Below are positions 19,370 through 29,568 of a stretch of DNA of 64,000 nt, piece after piece. The notes beneath the pieces were generated by a model. It was not told the DNA's origin, did no database searches, and saw nothing but the letters and a program-made list of their open reading frames with translations. The stretch comes from Flavobacterium gawalongense (GTDB lineage Bacteria; Bacteroidota; Bacteroidia; Flavobacteriales; Flavobacteriaceae): positions 124,001-188,000 of the forward strand of contig NZ_VJZP01000003.1 in the NCBI RefSeq assembly GCF_007097265.1, read 5' to 3'. Made by a program: the position numbers and the translations under genes. Every line of letters begins with the position of its first letter. Position 1 is the stretch's first letter.

Positions 19370-22300
19370 ATGGCAACATTCAATTTCAATAAATGGAATA
19401 CGATTATAGGTTGGTTTACATTTGGAATCGCATTAACAACATACACACTCACAGTTGAACCCACAATGAGTTTCTGGGATTGTGGAGAATATATTGCCAC
19501 AGCAGCAAAATTAGAGGTAGGACATCCCCCGGGAGCACCTTTATTTCAAATGATTGGCGCCTTTTTTGCCATATTTGCTTCAGATGACCAACATGTTGCC
19601 CTAATGGTCAATATGACGTCCGTTTTCTCTAGTGCCTTTACTATATTATTTATGTATTGGTCTTCAACAATTTTATTAAAAAAACTAATTTCTCGATTTT
19701 CCGAAACAAATAAAAATAATGATATTGTTATTTTAGGCAGTTCATTTGTAGGCACATTGGCCTATACTTTTTCTGATAGCTTTTGGTTCAATGCCGTTGA
19801 AGCCGAAGTTTATGCCATGGCTTCTTTATTAATTGCGTTGCTCTTTTGGTTGGGTTTACGTTGGGAACAAGACATGGAGACCCCTAGAGGGAATAAATGG
19901 TTATTGATCATTTCTCTAGTTATAGGACTTTCGTTTGGAGTGCATTTCATGGCTTTATTAACAATCCCAGCCATTGGTTTTCTTTATTTTTTCAAACATT
20001 ATAAAATTGTTACCGTCAAAAGTTTCATCATTGCAAATATTGTAGTTATCACCATTTTATTGTTTATATTCAAACTATTGCTTCCTTTGACAATGGCTTT
20101 CTTTGGTAAAACCGAAGTTTTTATGGTCAACAATTTAGGATTACCGTTTGACTCAGGGACTATTTTTGTTGCACTACTCTTCATCGCTTTCTTTTACTTT
20201 GGTTTAAAATACACCAAACAAAAAGGTTTGATTTTCTACAATACTATAATTCTTTGCATATTATTCATTTTAATTGGCTTCTCCACTTGGATGATGTTAC
20301 CTATTAGAGCAAATGCGAATACCGTAATAAATGAAAACAAACCTTCCGATGCACGTGAGGTTTTAGCCTATTATAACAGAGAACAATATGGCGTTAATCC
20401 GTTGTTCTATGGACCTCAATATACAGAAACCTTTGCTGGTTTAGATAAAGAAAATCCTTATTTAGACAAAGCTCCAAACTATGAAAGAGATTACAAAACA
20501 GGAAAATATGTTATTGTAAATAATTTCAAAAATGCGGAACAAAATAGCGATGACAATCAAAAAACTATTTTGCCTAGAATGTGGAGTACAGAGCATATAG
20601 AGAACTATATGAATTTCACAAATCCTCCACAATTTAAAATAAATCCGGATTATCCTTACGAAGATGACTTGGGCAAATATGGCATTGATCCAAGCCAACT
20701 AAGCGAAGAGGATTACAATAAGGCCATAGCGCAGTTGAGAAATGAAGTCGAAAAAACAGTGACTGAATTTAGACAAGCTTACGCTCAAAAACAAATAGAC
20801 AATGGCGGTTACGTATCTTTCTTGAAAAGTTACGGGGATTACCTCATCATAGAAAAGCCAACAACGGTTGACAATTTTAGTTTTATGTTCGAATACCAAT
20901 TTGGTTATATGTATTGGAGGTATTTGATGTGGAATTTTGTTGGACGCCAAAGCGATGTACAAGGGAAATACGATAATTTAGACGGAAATTGGATTAGCGG
21001 CATAAAATTTATTGACAGCCTGCATTTAGGCTCACAAGATAATTTACCATCAGATGTATTGAATAATAAAGGCCGAAATGTCTATTTCTTTTTGCCTTTT
21101 ATACTCGGACTTATTGGCTTGATGTATCATGCCAATAAAGATTTAAAGAGTTTTTATGTTTTATTAGCCTTGTTTTTATTCACAGGCCTGGCACTAAAAA
21201 TTTACTTAAACGAAAGACCTTTTGAACCTCGTGAAAGAGATTATGCTTTAGTAGGCTCCTTCTATGTATTTGCCATCTGGATAGGATTTGGGGTTTATGC
21301 GCTGTACGAAAGTGCCTGCAACTATTTGGCTCCAAAAATAGCCGGACCACTACTTATAGGAGCCAGTTTATTAGCCGCTCCTGTTCTTATGGCTTCTCAA
21401 AACTGGGATGATCATGATCGTTCTGATAAATATACCGCTGTTGCAATGGCAAAAGCATATCTTACTTCTTGCGATCCAAATGCAATACTTTTTACCATTG
21501 GAGATAATGACACTTTCCCGCTTTGGTACGCTCAGGAAATTGAAAAAATAAGAACTGACGTTAAAATCGTAAATACAAGTCTTTTCATGACCGATTGGTA
21601 TATCGATCAAATGAAAACCAAAACATACGAATCAGATCCTTTGCCTATTTCATTCACACACGATCAATATGTAGGCGACAAACTGGATTATGTAGCGCAT
21701 ATACCAAAAGTAGAAAGCAGATGGGACGTAAAAGACTTTATAAGTTTTATTAAAAACCCAAAATCTACTGTTGAAATGCAAAACGGACAAACCATTCATT
21801 TTTATCCAACAAATAAAGTGAGAATTCCTGTTGACAGAAACACTATCATCAAGAACAAAGTTGTTTCTGCTAAATACAATGATTCAATTGTCCCTTATAT
21901 AGATATCGATATCAAAGGAAATGCATTGTACAAAAACAGATTGATGATGCTTGATATTGTAGCTAATAACAACTGGAAAAGACCTATTTACTTTAGTGGT
22001 GGCGCCTTTGATAATGAAGATTATTTATGGATGAAAGATTATCTTCAGTTAGACGGAATGGTTTATAAATTAGTTCCTATAAAAACCAAAATGGGTAAAG
22101 ACGACAACCAAATGGAAATGGGACAGATTGATGCTGACAAAATGTACTCAAACGTTATGAAATGGGATTGGGGAAATAGTGAAAGCCCGACGATTTATCA
22201 CGACCCAGAAACCAGAAGAAACAGCATTACTTACCGAATGAATCTTGCCCGATTAATGAATCAGTTAATCGTTGAGGGAAAGAAAGACAAAGCTAAAAAC

Positions 22301-22645
22301 ATTATCGATTTGGCCATGACAAAAATGCCTTTGGATAAATTTGGGTATTATTCTTTGGTTGAACCATTTGCTAAAGGATATTATGCTATTGGAGAAAAAG
22401 CTAAAGCTCAGGAACTTCTTGAAAAATTAATGACTAAATACAAAGAAAATTTAAATTACTACATTAATCTCAATGCTGTAGATCAAACTGATATTGCTGT
22501 GGATATAATAACAGATATAGAACGTTACAGAGGTTTGCTTCTAGTAATGAAAGAAAGTGGTGATTCAACTTTTTACAATAAAAATAAAATAATTTTCAAT
22601 ACGTATATTAAAATGTTTGAACGTTTTGGTCGCGAAAAAGAGTAA
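19370..22645 (+). CDS. DUF2723 membrane protein (probable GT-C-type glycosyltransferase)
   Basis: A 1091-residue protein: an N-terminal block of about ten transmembrane helices opening with the family's conserved TVEPTMSFWDCGEYI and GHPPGAPLF segments, further helices (about 600-700), then a long periplasmic C-terminal half ending in TPR-like helices. DUF2723 is widespread in Bacteroidota and related to animal TMEM260, a protein O-mannosyltransferase, so a role in protein glycosylation is plausible but inferred. It is an isolated gene with its own terminator before a deacetylase gene. Confidence 0.85.
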   Translation: MATFNFNKWNTIIGWFTFGIALTTYTLTVEPTMSFWDCGEYIATAAKLEVGHPPGAPLFQMIGAFFAIFASDDQHVALMVNMTSVFSSAFTILFMYWSSTILLKKLISRFSETNKNNDIVILGSSFVGTLAYTFSDSFWFNAVEAEVYAMASLLIALLFWLGLRWEQDMETPRGNKWLLIISLVIGLSFGVHFMALLTIPAIGFLYFFKHYKIVTVKSFIIANIVVITILLFIFKLLLPLTMAFFGKTEVFMVNNLGLPFDSGTIFVALLFIAFFYFGLKYTKQKGLIFYNTIILCILFILIGFSTWMMLPIRANANTVINENKPSDAREVLAYYNREQYGVNPLFYGPQYTETFAGLDKENPYLDKAPNYERDYKTGKYVIVNNFKNAEQNSDDNQKTILPRMWSTEHIENYMNFTNPPQFKINPDYPYEDDLGKYGIDPSQLSEEDYNKAIAQLRNEVEKTVTEFRQAYAQKQIDNGGYVSFLKSYGDYLIIEKPTTVDNFSFMFEYQFGYMYWRYLMWNFVGRQSDVQGKYDNLDGNWISGIKFIDSLHLGSQDNLPSDVLNNKGRNVYFFLPFILGLIGLMYHANKDLKSFYVLLALFLFTGLALKIYLNERPFEPRERDYALVGSFYVFAIWIGFGVYALYESACNYLAPKIAGPLLIGASLLAAPVLMASQNWDDHDRSDKYTAVAMAKAYLTSCDPNAILFTIGDNDTFPLWYAQEIEKIRTDVKIVNTSLFMTDWYIDQMKTKTYESDPLPISFTHDQYVGDKLDYVAHIPKVESRWDVKDFISFIKNPKSTVEMQNGQTIHFYPTNKVRIPVDRNTIIKNKVVSAKYNDSIVPYIDIDIKGNALYKNRLMMLDIVANNNWKRPIYFSGGAFDNEDYLWMKDYLQLDGMVYKLVPIKTKMGKDDNQMEMGQIDADKMYSNVMKWDWGNSESPTIYHDPETRRNSITYRMNLARLMNQLIVEGKKDKAKNIIDLAMTKMPLDKFGYYSLVEPFAKGYYAIGEKAKAQELLEKLMTKYKENLNYYINLNAVDQTDIAVDIITDIERYRGLLLVMKESGDSTFYNKNKIIFNTYIKMFERFGREKE

Positions 22646-22668
22646 TTTAATTTGACAATTAGAAAATG

Positions 22669-22702
22669 TAGCGATATTGAAAAATGTCGCTATTTTTTTT
22701 TA
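22669..22702 (+). terminator. Terminator after the DUF2723 gene
   Basis: Stem TAGCGA/TCGCTA (22669-22674 and 22687-22692), extended by mixed pairs, followed by nine T residues; 23 bases past the stop codon. Confidence 0.8.
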
Positions 22703-22721
22703 CTTTTAAATAAAAAAACAA

Positions 22722-23363
22722 ATGAACCTTTATTGGATAAAAACAAATCGGATTATAAAAAAAATATTTTCAAATTATACTTGGGACATTCCCAATACCG
22801 AAAACAAAGTATACCTCACCTTTGATGACGGACCAATACCGGAAATCACTGAATGGGTTTTGGAAGAATTAAAAACACACAACGCAAAAGCAACTTTTTT
22901 CTGCATAGGAGATAACATTAATAAAAATAACAAAATATTTAAAAAAGTAATCACTGAAGGCCATGCGATTGGAAATCACACATTCAATCATCTGAACGGC
23001 TGGAAAACTACAACTGAAGCCTATTTGGAAAATTTCAAACGCTGTGAGGAAATCATTCAGCAATCTGGTATCAACCTAAAATCTAAATTCTTCCGTCCAC
23101 CTTATGGAAAAATAAAAACTACCCAAGCTAAAGAAATAAGCAAATTAGGGTACAAAATAATAATGTGGGATGTCCTAAGCGCAGATTTTGATCAAAACTT
23201 ATCTAAAGAAGATTGTTTGGAAAATGTGTTATCAAATATAGAATCAGGAAGTATAATTGTTTTTCATGACAGTATAAAAGCCTTCAAAAACTTAGAATAT
23301 GTACTCCCTAGAACTTTAGCTTATCTAAAAGAAAACAACTTTATTTGTGATGTTATAGAATAA
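22722..23363 (+). CDS. Polysaccharide deacetylase (NodB domain)
   Basis: A 213-residue carbohydrate esterase family 4 protein. Motif 1 TFDDGP holds the catalytic base Asp35 and metal Asp36. Motif 2 HTFNH gives the metal histidines His86 and His90. Motif 3 RPPYG is at about 125-129, and FHD near the C-terminus is also kept. No clear signal peptide is present. Substrate (peptidoglycan or another N-acetylated glycan) cannot be told from sequence. It ends 13 bases before a convergent thioredoxin-like gene. Confidence 0.9.
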   Translation: MNLYWIKTNRIIKKIFSNYTWDIPNTENKVYLTFDDGPIPEITEWVLEELKTHNAKATFFCIGDNINKNNKIFKKVITEGHAIGNHTFNHLNGWKTTTEAYLENFKRCEEIIQQSGINLKSKFFRPPYGKIKTTQAKEISKLGYKIIMWDVLSADFDQNLSKEDCLENVLSNIESGSIIVFHDSIKAFKNLEYVLPRTLAYLKENNFICDVIE

Positions 23364-23376
23364 AAAAGAGCAATCA

Positions 23377-23673
23377 CTACAACTGTTCCTGAACTATGCT
23401 AATTATAGTATTAGCATCTAACTCTCCGGATTGTCTCCAAATCATTAAGCCCTCTTTATAAATCATAAGGGTAGGAAGACCTTTTATTCGCAAAGCTTCG
23501 GCTAGTTCCTGATTTTTATCAACATCTATTTTTATTACTTTTGCTTTATCGCCAAGAGCAGCCGCAACATCTCTTATTACAGGATGCATAGAAACGGAAG
23601 ATTCATTCCAATCTGTATAAAAGTCAATCAACACAGGGATTTGTGTATTTATAAGTTCTCCAAATTTTGACAT
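23377..23673 (-). CDS. Thioredoxin-fold protein lacking the CxxC active site
   Basis: A 98-residue thioredoxin-like protein (VLIDFYTDWNESS, IDVDKNQELAEALRIKGLPTLMIYKEG with the cis-Pro). At the redox site the usual WCxxC is WNESS (residues 22-26), and the protein contains no cysteine at all. It therefore cannot do dithiol exchange and may act as a binding or chaperone-like protein. The fold assignment is firm; the function is unknown. Confidence 0.88.
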   Translation of the reverse strand: MSKFGELINTQIPVLIDFYTDWNESSVSMHPVIRDVAAALGDKAKVIKIDVDKNQELAEALRIKGLPTLMIYKEGLMIWRQSGELDANTIISIVQEQL

Positions 23674-23746
23674 AAAACCAAAAATTTAATTTTCTAAATT
23701 TACTAAAAAGAGATAATTATTATACAAATGTAACATTTTAAACGAA

Positions 23747-24982
23747 TTAAGCCACATCCTTACCCTTTTTTAGTTCGATGACTGTAATTTCAGGCATTAT
23801 TCCGACTCTTCCTGGATAAGCATGAAAGCCAAATCCTCTATTTACATATACATACCGGCCTACATTTTCATATAAACCAGCCCATTGCTTATAAACGTAT
23901 TGCGCTAAACTCCATTTGAAATATCCTGGAATTTCTATACCAAATTGCATTCCGTGTGTATGGCCTGAAAGCGTTAAGTGAAAATGTTTATCATGATGCT
24001 GCACTTCATGTTCCCAATGAGAAGGATCATGACTCATCAAAATTTTAAAATCTTCTTTCTTCACATGTTGAGAAGCTTTGTTTATATCTCCTGCTTTCTT
24101 AAAATTATGACCCCAATTTTCTACACCAATTAATGCTATTTTAGCATCCCCTTTTTCAATAAAAGTGTGTTCGTTTAGCAACAATTTAAAATCAATTTGT
24201 CCATATAAATTTTTTATGGCTTGAAAATTATCCTCTTTATCCTTTTCTGTAGGCCATGTTATATACTCCCCATAATCGTGATTCCCTAAAACCGAATACT
24301 TCCCATACTCATGTTTTTTTATTCTGTTGAACGTTTCTATCCAAGGATGCATTTCCTTTGCATCAGTATTTACAATATCTCCGGTAAACAAAATCATATC
24401 TGAATTTTGTTCGTTCACTAAATCTATCGCATAATTTATTTTGTCTGGATTATCGAAACTTCCACTATGAACATCTGATATTTGAGTAATTGTAAAACCA
24501 TCAAAAGCATCGGGTAAATCCGGAAAAAAGATTCGTTGTTTGATTACTTTATAATTGTATTTACCTACAGTAACTCCGTATATTAATGATAAGAATGGAA
24601 CTGCTGCCAATCCTAACCCAATCTGACTGACAAACTTCCTTCTTGAAGCAAAGAAAGTTACATTGTCATTCTTCTCTATAAAATAATTTACTGACCCAGC
24701 TCCAATTCTAAAAACATCTTCTCCAAGCAATACAAGGGTCAAAACCATTTTGGGAACATAAACTAATAGCACCAAACCCATTGTAAACATAGTCATCTTG
24801 GTTTGTCCGACAGAGCGGTCAAATTGCATGAAAGAATAAATAATAAATACTAAAAGCAGCAAACTGATAATCTGGTAAGAGAACAAAACCCATTTCATCT
24901 TTATTAAGGTACGTAATGCTTGAAATGCATAAAGTTCTATGATAAGAAGGACAAAACATAATAATAGTATGCGAAGAATCAT
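23747..24982 (-). CDS. Membrane-anchored calcineurin-like metallophosphoesterase
   Basis: A 411-residue protein with N-terminal transmembrane helices (about the first 115 residues plus one near 135-150) and a cytoplasmic or periplasmic phosphoesterase domain showing DVHSG, GDIVN, GNHDYG and GHTHGMQFG, the dimetal-binding motifs of the family. The frame runs up to a TTG at 25009; the ATG at 24982 (MILRILLLC) is the better start. Substrate is not known; related YkuE-type enzymes act on lipid A precursors or phospholipids in some bacteria. Confidence 0.88.
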   Translation of the reverse strand: MILRILLLCFVLLIIELYAFQALRTLIKMKWVLFSYQIISLLLLVFIIYSFMQFDRSVGQTKMTMFTMGLVLLVYVPKMVLTLVLLGEDVFRIGAGSVNYFIEKNDNVTFFASRRKFVSQIGLGLAAVPFLSLIYGVTVGKYNYKVIKQRIFFPDLPDAFDGFTITQISDVHSGSFDNPDKINYAIDLVNEQNSDMILFTGDIVNTDAKEMHPWIETFNRIKKHEYGKYSVLGNHDYGEYITWPTEKDKEDNFQAIKNLYGQIDFKLLLNEHTFIEKGDAKIALIGVENWGHNFKKAGDINKASQHVKKEDFKILMSHDPSHWEHEVQHHDKHFHLTLSGHTHGMQFGIEIPGYFKWSLAQYVYKQWAGLYENVGRYVYVNRGFGFHAYPGRVGIMPEITVIELKKGKDVA

Positions 24983-25209
24983 TTTGTAAAGTTTTAGACA
25001 AAATAACAAAACAATTAGTTAAAACGGATTGGTATTAATTAAAATTTAACGGATTCAAAATAGGCATTGTTTTTTAATCTACAAGAAGATCGTCACAATT
25101 GTAATAATAGTAAATTGTTTGAATGCAATTTTTAGACTTCACAAAATAAGTTCAGACATGAATTATAAGAAATATTTCAAACTGCCTATTCTTTATCTGA
25201 CAAGTTTTG

Positions 25210-25217
25210 TACTTTTG
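25210..25217 (+). promoter_or_regulatory. -7 box of polA
   Basis: TACTTTTG fits TAnnTTTG, 22 bases before the polA ATG. The rest of the 257-base gap between the divergent phosphoesterase gene and polA shows no gene or strong hairpin. Confidence 0.55.
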
Positions 25218-25239
25218 AAAACTATACAAAATCTCAATC

Positions 25240-28080
25240 ATGTCACAACAAAAACGCCTGTTCCTTTTAGATGCTTATGCTTTAATCTTTCGTGGTTATT
25301 ATGCTTTTATAAAAAATCCTCGAATCAATTCTAAAGGAATGGATACCTCGGCCATCATGGGATTCATGAATTCATTGATGGACGTAATAAAAAGAGAAAA
25401 ACCAGATCATCTAGCAGTTGCTTTTGACAATGGCGGAAGTCAATTGAGAAATGACATATTCCCCGAATATAAGGCCCATCGTGATGCAACTCCCGAAGCT
25501 ATAAAAATTGCCATTCCATACATACAAGATTTGCTCAAAGCGATGCATATTCCTATTATAGAAGTGAAAGGTTATGAAGCTGATGATTTAATAGGAACGA
25601 TTGCTAAACAAGCTGAAAAACAAAATTATAAAGTCTTTATGGTTACACCTGATAAGGATTTTGCGCAACTGGTCTCCGAAAATATTTTTATGTACAAACC
25701 CGCCCGAATGGGTAATGGAATAGAAATTTGGGGCGTTCCTGAAGTATTGGAAAAATTCGAAATCGAAAGACCGGATCAGGTAATTGATTTTTTAGGAATG
25801 ATGGGCGACACCGCCGATAACATCCCAGGCTTACCGGGTGTGGGTGAAGTTACCGCCAAGAAATTATTAAAGGAATTCGGCACCATGGAAAACCTTTTGG
25901 CTAATACAGACAAGCTAAAAGGAAAAATGAAAGAAAATATAGAAGCCAACAAAGAAAAAGGATTATTATCTAAGACTTTGGCAACTATACTTTTGGATTG
26001 TCCTGTTATTTTTGATGAAACAGATTATGAATTATCGACTCCTGATGTCGAAAAAACAGATGCCCTTTTCAACGAACTGGAATTTCGAAGAATGGCGGAA
26101 CAATTTGATGCGATATTTAAAAAAGGCGGGACTGCAACAGCAAATAAACCAGTTGATGAGGCTAAATTATATAAAAAACCACAACCCAAAAACGAAGAGC
26201 AATTTGATCTTTTTGGGAGTACTATACCAGATGATACCTCAGAAGAAACACGTCATCAATATTATAATTCGTTAGAGAACACCGAACATTCCTATCAGAT
26301 TATTCAAGGCGATTTAGGACTGAAATTATTGTTACAAAATTTACAAAACCAATCTTCAGTTTGTTTTGATACCGAAACAACAGGATTAGATGCTTTGCAT
26401 GCGGAATTGGTTGGAATCTCATTTTCATATGAAAAAGGAAAAGGATTCTACGTTCCGTTTCCAGAAAACCAAGAAGAAGCACAAACTTTAATCGAAAAAT
26501 TTATTCCTTTTTTCGAAAATGAAGCTATTGAAAAAATTGGACAGAATTTAAAATACGATTTAAAAATTCTTTCTAATTACAATATAACAGTAAAAGGAAA
26601 ATTATTTGACACGATGATTGCACATTATCTGATCAATCCAGATATGCGTCATAACATGGATATTTTAGCGGAAACCTATTTGAAATATTCTCCAAAATCC
26701 ATCGAAACATTAATTGGAAAAAAAGGAAAAAACCAGAAATCAATGCGTGACATTGAATTGGAAGAAATTAAAGAATATGCCGTTGAAGATGCCGATGTCA
26801 CTTTGCAACTCAAAGAAATATTCACTTTGGAATTAGATAAAACAGAGACTAAGAAACTTTTTGAAGAAATTGAAATTCCGCTGGTAAAAGTCTTGGCTGA
26901 CATGGAAAAGGAAGGAATTCGCGTAGATACCGATTTCTTAAAATCTTTATCCAAAACATTAGACGATGATATTAAGATTTTGGAAGCATCTATTTACGAA
27001 ACTGCCGGTGAGAAATTTAATCTGGCTTCTCCAAAACAATTGGGTGATGTTTTATTCGATAAATTGAAAATTGGAGGATTAAAGCAAAAGAAAACCAAAA
27101 CCGGTCAATATGCCACAGGAGAAGAAATTTTAAGCTATTTAGCTACCGACTATCCAATTGTTAAAGACATTCTCGACTGGCGTCAATTAATAAAACTGCA
27201 AAACACCTATGTTGATGCTTTGCCAAACCAAGTAGACAAAATTACGAATCGAATACATACCGATTACATGCAAACTGTGGCCGCAACCGGACGTTTGAGT
27301 TCCAATAATCCAAACTTACAGAACATTCCGATTCGTACTGAACGTGGCCGACAAATCAGAAAAGCATTTGTGGCAAGAGATGAAAATTACACTATCGTTT
27401 CTGCCGATTATTCCCAAATAGAATTGCGAATTATTGCTGCATTGAGCGGTGAAGAAAACATGATTGCCGCCTTTCAGAATCACGAAGACATTCATAAATC
27501 GACCGCTTCAAAAGTATTTAACGTTCCGTTGGAAGAAGTGACACGCGAACAAAGAAGTCATGCCAAAACGGTAAACTTTGGAATTATATATGGCGTTTCG
27601 GCTTTTGGATTGAGTAATCAAACTTCACTTTCCCGTTCTGAAAGTGCCGCTTTGATTGAAGCCTATTACAAAACGTATCCTAGATTGAAATCGTATATTC
27701 AAGAACAAATTGAATATGCCCGAGAAAACGGTTTTGTACAAACCATTTTAGGCCGTCGTCGCTATTTAAAAGATATCAATTCAGCCAATGCTGTGGTCCG
27801 TGGTGCTTCCGAAAGAAATGCCGTAAATGCCCCGATACAAGGAAGTGCTGCTGATATCATCAAAATTGCGATGATTAGCATTCATAAAAAACTAACTTCC
27901 GAGAACTGGAAAAGTAAAATGCTATTGCAGGTACATGATGAGCTTGTTTTCGATGTTCACAATTCTGAGCTGGAAAAAATCAAACCAATAATCAAGTACG
28001 AAATGGAAAACGCTTTTAAACTCGATGTTCCTTTGGACGTGGAATTAGGAGCTGGTAAAGACTGGTTGGAAGCGCATTAG
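25240..28080 (+). CDS. polA: DNA polymerase I
   Basis: A 946-residue repair and Okazaki-fragment polymerase. Domains in order: 5'-nuclease (about 1-290, FLLDAYALIFRGYYAF, TPDKDFAQL); 3'-5' exonuclease (about 350-530) that keeps DTETTG near 376, NLKYDLK and YAVEDAD, so proofreading should be active; polymerase with motif A DYSQIELRI near 723, motif B KTVNFGIIYG and motif C QVHDELVFDV near 897. It is single and closes at a bidirectional terminator shared with the LacI-type gene. Confidence 0.98.
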   Translation: MSQQKRLFLLDAYALIFRGYYAFIKNPRINSKGMDTSAIMGFMNSLMDVIKREKPDHLAVAFDNGGSQLRNDIFPEYKAHRDATPEAIKIAIPYIQDLLKAMHIPIIEVKGYEADDLIGTIAKQAEKQNYKVFMVTPDKDFAQLVSENIFMYKPARMGNGIEIWGVPEVLEKFEIERPDQVIDFLGMMGDTADNIPGLPGVGEVTAKKLLKEFGTMENLLANTDKLKGKMKENIEANKEKGLLSKTLATILLDCPVIFDETDYELSTPDVEKTDALFNELEFRRMAEQFDAIFKKGGTATANKPVDEAKLYKKPQPKNEEQFDLFGSTIPDDTSEETRHQYYNSLENTEHSYQIIQGDLGLKLLLQNLQNQSSVCFDTETTGLDALHAELVGISFSYEKGKGFYVPFPENQEEAQTLIEKFIPFFENEAIEKIGQNLKYDLKILSNYNITVKGKLFDTMIAHYLINPDMRHNMDILAETYLKYSPKSIETLIGKKGKNQKSMRDIELEEIKEYAVEDADVTLQLKEIFTLELDKTETKKLFEEIEIPLVKVLADMEKEGIRVDTDFLKSLSKTLDDDIKILEASIYETAGEKFNLASPKQLGDVLFDKLKIGGLKQKKTKTGQYATGEEILSYLATDYPIVKDILDWRQLIKLQNTYVDALPNQVDKITNRIHTDYMQTVAATGRLSSNNPNLQNIPIRTERGRQIRKAFVARDENYTIVSADYSQIELRIIAALSGEENMIAAFQNHEDIHKSTASKVFNVPLEEVTREQRSHAKTVNFGIIYGVSAFGLSNQTSLSRSESAALIEAYYKTYPRLKSYIQEQIEYARENGFVQTILGRRRYLKDINSANAVVRGASERNAVNAPIQGSAADIIKIAMISIHKKLTSENWKSKMLLQVHDELVFDVHNSELEKIKPIIKYEMENAFKLDVPLDVELGAGKDWLEAH

Positions 28081-28142
28081 AATCTGTTTTTTCAAAATCA
28101 AATACAACTATTTGGATTGAAAACTATTAGTTAAAAGGCAAA

Positions 28143-28172
28143 AAAAGCCATTCAAAATTTTGAATGGCTTTT
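28143..28172. terminator. Bidirectional terminator between polA and the LacI-type gene
   Basis: A perfect 30-bp palindrome centred on AAAATTTT with arms AAAAGCCATTC/GAATGGCTTTT. A and T runs on both sides let it end both convergent transcripts. Confidence 0.87.
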
Positions 28173-28197
28173 AAATTCGTCAACTTATTTTAAGGTA

Positions 28198-29223
28198 TTA
28201 CAATTTCCTCGTTGACTCTCTTTCTTTCAATTTTGTTTTGATTACAACTGTTTCATAAGGGAGATTCTCCTCTTTTGATTCTAATCTGTTAATAAGCAAT
28301 TTGGCAGCGACTTCCCCTATTTCTATACCATGCTGACTTACAGTGGTTAAACTTGGCGACAATCTTCTGGAAGCAAGGATTCCATCTGCAAATCCTATAA
28401 TAGAAATTTCTTCCGGCACTTTAAACCCTTTTTTAATAGCAATACGTAATGCCGCTACTGAGTCATTTTCTTCCAGAGCAAAGATTCCGTCAATTGTGTT
28501 ATTGTCAAAAATCTTCTCAATTTTATCTTTCAAATCATCCTCAGAATCTGTTCGAATAATTAAATTTTCATTTACAGGTATGTTATTTTTTTCCAATGCC
28601 TTAAGATACCCTTCAGCTCTTAATTTACCGACACTTAAATTATCTACAGAAGAAAATAAAGCAATGTTTTTGCAACCTAAATCTATTAAACGCTGTGTAG
28701 AATTTAAAGCCGAATCGAAATCATCAACTACAACTTTATCACATTCTACGCCTTCAGCAATTCTATCGAACATAACTATAGGAGTACCATCATTAATAAT
28801 TTCTTTGAAATGATTGTATTCATGAAGTTTTTGCGCTTCTTCTGAAACAGACAAAATAAATCCGTCAATAGTTCCATTACTCAACATTTCAAGAGTATGT
28901 GCTTCTTTTTCTAATGATTCATTAGAGATACACATTATTACATTATATCCTTTTTTGTCAGCAATTTTTTCAATTCCGCTAAATACTTTTGCAAAAAAAG
29001 AATTCAGAATATTGGGAATTATAACACCAATAGTTTTTGTTTTTCTATTTTTAAGATTCAGACCAATAACGTTTGGTTTATAATTTTTGAGTTTTGCGTA
29101 TTCTTTAATTTTAATTTTTGTTAATTCACTAATTTCAGGACTATCATTAAGTGCTTTTGAAACTGTAGAAACAGAAACATTCAGTTCTTTTGCAATTTGT
29201 TTTAGAGTTGCTTTAGCTTTCAT
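28198..29223 (-). CDS. LacI-family transcriptional regulator
   Basis: A 341-residue repressor-type protein. The N-terminal helix-turn-helix (about 5-50, LKQIAKELNVSVSTVSKALN) and hinge are followed by a periplasmic-binding-protein-like effector domain (TIGVIIPNILNSFFAKVFSG onward). No sugar catabolic genes are adjacent, so the target and ligand are unknown. An imperfect TGTAAA-N7-TTTACA palindrome upstream (29321-29339) may be its operator. Confidence 0.92.
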   Translation of the reverse strand: MKAKATLKQIAKELNVSVSTVSKALNDSPEISELTKIKIKEYAKLKNYKPNVIGLNLKNRKTKTIGVIIPNILNSFFAKVFSGIEKIADKKGYNVIMCISNESLEKEAHTLEMLSNGTIDGFILSVSEEAQKLHEYNHFKEIINDGTPIVMFDRIAEGVECDKVVVDDFDSALNSTQRLIDLGCKNIALFSSVDNLSVGKLRAEGYLKALEKNNIPVNENLIIRTDSEDDLKDKIEKIFDNNTIDGIFALEENDSVAALRIAIKKGFKVPEEISIIGFADGILASRRLSPSLTTVSQHGIEIGEVAAKLLINRLESKEENLPYETVVIKTKLKERESTRKL

Positions 29224-29320
29224 AGGTCGGAATTTATTGCTTTTTAATGATTATAAAAAACATGACAATTTAAAAATAGATTTATAATTGTGTTTCTTTT
29301 ACAAAACAGTTACTTTATTA

Positions 29321-29339
29321 TGTAAAAACTGCGTTTACA
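29321..29339. promoter_or_regulatory. Candidate LacI-type operator in a 345-base gap
   Basis: TGTAAA-AACTGCG-TTTACA is an imperfect palindrome (14 of 18 positions pair), about 100 bases upstream of the LacI-type start. A second, weaker one (TGTTT...AAACA, 29291-29308) is adjacent. The gap 29224-29568 otherwise holds only AT-rich DNA and the rplM promoter; I see no gene in it. Confidence 0.35.
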
Positions 29340-29494
29340 AAAGTGTAATATACAAATTTTATTTGACAACAAATGTAATACAATTATTGAAAGACCTATT
29401 ATAAGTATAATTCAAAAAAACATATTATAAATTTAATCTAAATATACATTTGATTATCAGAGTAAAAACAAGGAAAAAATAATCATTTAAGGTA

Positions 29495-29525
29495 TTTGTA
29501 TTTAAAATAATTAATTGTACTTTTG
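29495..29525 (+). promoter_or_regulatory. Promoter of rplM-rpsI
   Basis: TTTG (29495-29498), 19-base spacer, TACTTTTG (29518-29525): a full match to the Bacteroidota consensus. Transcription should start near 29532. Confidence 0.82.
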
Positions 29526-29568
29526 CAACCCCTTTATTGGGGATGGAATGTTTAATTAAAAAAATATT
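29526..29568 (+). promoter_or_regulatory. Short rplM leader with CCCC/GGGG hairpin
   Basis: CCCC (29529-29532) and GGGG (29539-29542) enclose a TTTATT loop right at the predicted transcript start, followed by an AT-rich stretch and the rplM ATG. L13 autoregulatory leaders are described in Bacteroidota; whether this is one cannot be settled by eye. Confidence 0.35.
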
